Assembly (NCBI GenBank): GCA_016866585.1 | Contig: VGMB01000072.1 | Coordinates: 1-7,346, forward strand | Origin: Chlamydiota bacterium | Lineage (GTDB): Bacteria; Chlamydiota; Chlamydiia; Chlamydiales; Rhabdochlamydiaceae | Direction: 5' to 3' | Length of the DNA: 7,346 bases | Part shown: positions 6,018 to 7,346 of the stretch, one piece after another | How the letters are laid out: each line of letters begins with the position of its first letter | How positions within the stretch are numbered: position 1 is the stretch's first letter | Translations under genes and position numbers: made by a program | The notes under the pieces: generated by a model | Database searches by the model: none | The model's input: the letters and a program-made list of their open reading frames with translations, nothing else | Told to the model about the DNA's origin: nothing

Positions 6018-7346
6018 TTAGTTCATCAATATTGTAACGGTAGGATTCTCTTTTGCTTCTTCTCGTTTGTGGAAAAAGAGCATTAGGGGTGCAGCTACAA
6101 ATAATGAGGACAATGTTCCAAATACTACACCTATAGCCATTACCAGTGAAAATCCCAGGATGGTACTTCCTCCTAGAGCAATCAAAGGCAAAAGAACTAG
6201 TAGGGTTGTTCCAGATGTCATTAATGTTCTACTTAATGTTACATTTAGAGAATGATTAATTATATCTGTAAACTTGCGGTTTTTCATATTTTTTACATCT
6301 TCTCTTATTCTATCAAAAACAATAATTGTGTCGTTGAGTGAATAACCAACTATTGTCATAAGTGCTGCTATTATATTAAGATCGATCTGTAAGGGTACAT
6401 TTATAGCATGTAGTATGGCTAAGATGGCTAGAGTAAATAAAACGTCATGCGCGAGGCACAAAGTTGCGCTTATAGCATACTTAAATTCAAAGCGAATCGT
6501 TATGTACACTAAGATACCTACCATTGCCAGAAGTAGTCCGAAAATGGCGTTATTCCTCATAGTTTCAGACATTTGTCCGCTTATTTGAGCCCATGATGAA
6601 TCTATGCTAGCTAAAGAGTTCTCTGTTATTGTTATACCGTTATTTTGTAAGGATGAAATTATCCACCAAACCTTAGGATTCTGATTTGAAAGGCCGTTCG
6701 CAATTTGGTTGTATTTAATGTCCAAACCATAGAAAACGTTGCCTTGTTGATCTAAGCTGTTGCTTAAAAATAAGCGAATATTATTCGAAGGGCTTAATTC
6801 CCGTATCTGGAATTCTTGTTGAGTTAGTCCAGACTTAACTAAAGCCTCTTCAACATCGCTTCTATAATTACCTTTCTCACTCGGTGTAATCTCTAGGTTT
6901 AGTGTGTAACCTCCGGTAAAATCCATACCCATTATCGTGTTTTTTTGAACAATAAAGAATACGGATCCTATTGTTATGATTATGGTTGATAGAATAAGTG
7001 TGAGTTTTGTCTGTTTCAAGAAATTAAAGTTTTTGTTCTTGAACCAGTTCAACATATCGAGTTTTTTATTTTTTGGGTTTTTTATCCATTCAAGGAAAAA
7101 AAACTTAGTCATAAACAATGCTGTAAACATCGAAGATACAATACCTATGATTAATGTAAGAGCAAAACCTTTTATTGGTCCAGAATCGAAATGAAGTAGT
7201 ACAAGTCCGGCAATGATTGTAGTTACGTTTGAGTCAACTATCGCAGAAAAAGCTTTTTTGTATCCGCCTTGAATTGCCGAGCTGATTCTGCCAGAAATTG
7301 CAAATTCTTCTCTAATTCTTTCAAATACAAGAACATTTGCATCGAC
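6018..7346 (-). CDS. secDF: Fused SecDF protein-export protein (5' part beyond window)
   Basis: This is the C-terminal 442 residues of a fused SecD-SecF, a membrane RND-family partner of SecYEG that uses the proton gradient to help pull exported proteins across the inner membrane. The frame is open to the right edge. It begins inside SecD at its last-domain motif VDANVLVFERIREE, followed by two membrane segments around residues 40-85 (including GPIKGFALTLIIGI). The SecF half follows with no stop: a first membrane segment around 114-133, GMDFTGG at 140-146, a short periplasmic domain, then membrane segments with CLAHD near 297-301, GYSLNDTIIVFDRIRE at 334-349, and two more to about 425. The methionine at 7130 lies within a SecD membrane segment and is not the start. 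Chlamydial SecDF is about 1400 residues, so some two thirds are missing here. It is upstream of recJ in the same direction. Confidence 0.95.
   Translation of the reverse strand, partial: VDANVLVFERIREEFAISGRISSAIQGGYKKAFSAIVDSNVTTIIAGLVLLHFDSGPIKGFALTLIIGIVSSMFTALFMTKFFFLEWIKNPKNKKLDMLNWFKNKNFNFLKQTKLTLILSTIIITIGSVFFIVQKNTIMGMDFTGGYTLNLEITPSEKGNYRSDVEEALVKSGLTQQEFQIRELSPSNNIRLFLSNSLDQQGNVFYGLDIKYNQIANGLSNQNPKVWWIISSLQNNGITITENSLASIDSSWAQISGQMSETMRNNAIFGLLLAMVGILVYITIRFEFKYAISATLCLAHDVLFTLAILAILHAINVPLQIDLNIIAALMTIVGYSLNDTIIVFDRIREDVKNMKNRKFTDIINHSLNVTLSRTLMTSGTTLLVLLPLIALGGSTILGFSLVMAIGVVFGTLSSLFVAAPLMLFFHKREEAKENPTVTILMN

Noticed and set aside
6018..7130. A separate SecF gene starting at the ATG at 7130
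   Set aside because: The frame continues upstream without a stop into clear SecD sequence (VDANVLVFERIREE, then membrane segments), and this Met is inside a SecD membrane segment.
6976..7194. Rightward open frame of 72 codons opposite secDF with a hydrophobic middle
   Set aside because: It is antisense to the membrane segments of SecDF, which explains the hydrophobic pattern; no support for a gene.
1..7346. Mobile element, prophage, toxin-antitoxin, defence system, CRISPR array, tRNA or rRNA
   Set aside because: No transposase, integrase or spaced direct-repeat array, no tRNA-like fold and no foreign-looking gene was seen. The excisionase-like look of the small gene is explained by Euo.

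Overview
The window looks like a chromosomal housekeeping segment of a member of the Chlamydiota, most likely an AT-rich one. The main evidence is the small gene at 3605-4045. Its product matches Euo, the DNA-binding developmental regulator known only from chlamydiae. The flanking genes agree: the glutamyl-tRNA synthetase has a chlamydial-type sequence (for example KLSKRKNPTSIFYYRDSGY), the tail-specific protease has the S/K/Q catalytic set described for Chlamydia CT441, and SecD and SecF are fused. From memory, C. trachomatis has tsp-crpA-omcB-omcA-gltX-euo-recJ-secDF (CT441-CT448) in one neighbourhood, so this is a rearranged version of a known chlamydial block. The Euo sequence differs from Chlamydia proper (no long C-terminal tail) and the gene order is altered. 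I therefore favour a Chlamydia-like (environmental) lineage, but I cannot name the genus.

Layout from left to right: gltX (minus, 3' end cut off by the left edge); tsp/ctpA (minus, complete, 75 bases upstream of gltX and probably co-transcribed with it); a 292-base AT-rich divergent control region rich in inverted repeats; euo (plus, complete); a hairpin-and-T-tract terminator between the convergent genes euo and recJ; recJ (minus, complete); a 128-base gap with a long hairpin and a TATAAT; and the 3' part of a fused secDF gene (minus, 5' end cut off by the right edge). All four large genes read leftward and only euo reads rightward.

The genes serve separate core functions: tRNA charging (GltX), periplasmic proteolysis (Tsp), developmental gene control (Euo), single-strand DNA degradation in repair (RecJ) and protein export (SecDF). 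I see no mobile element, phage gene, defence system, CRISPR array, tRNA or rRNA. The less expected content lies in the gaps. A perfect 9-bp inverted repeat would bury the gltX ribosome binding site. A nested inverted repeat and two short palindromes lie in front of euo. A two-part hairpin separates secDF from recJ. These were found by eye; their function is inference.
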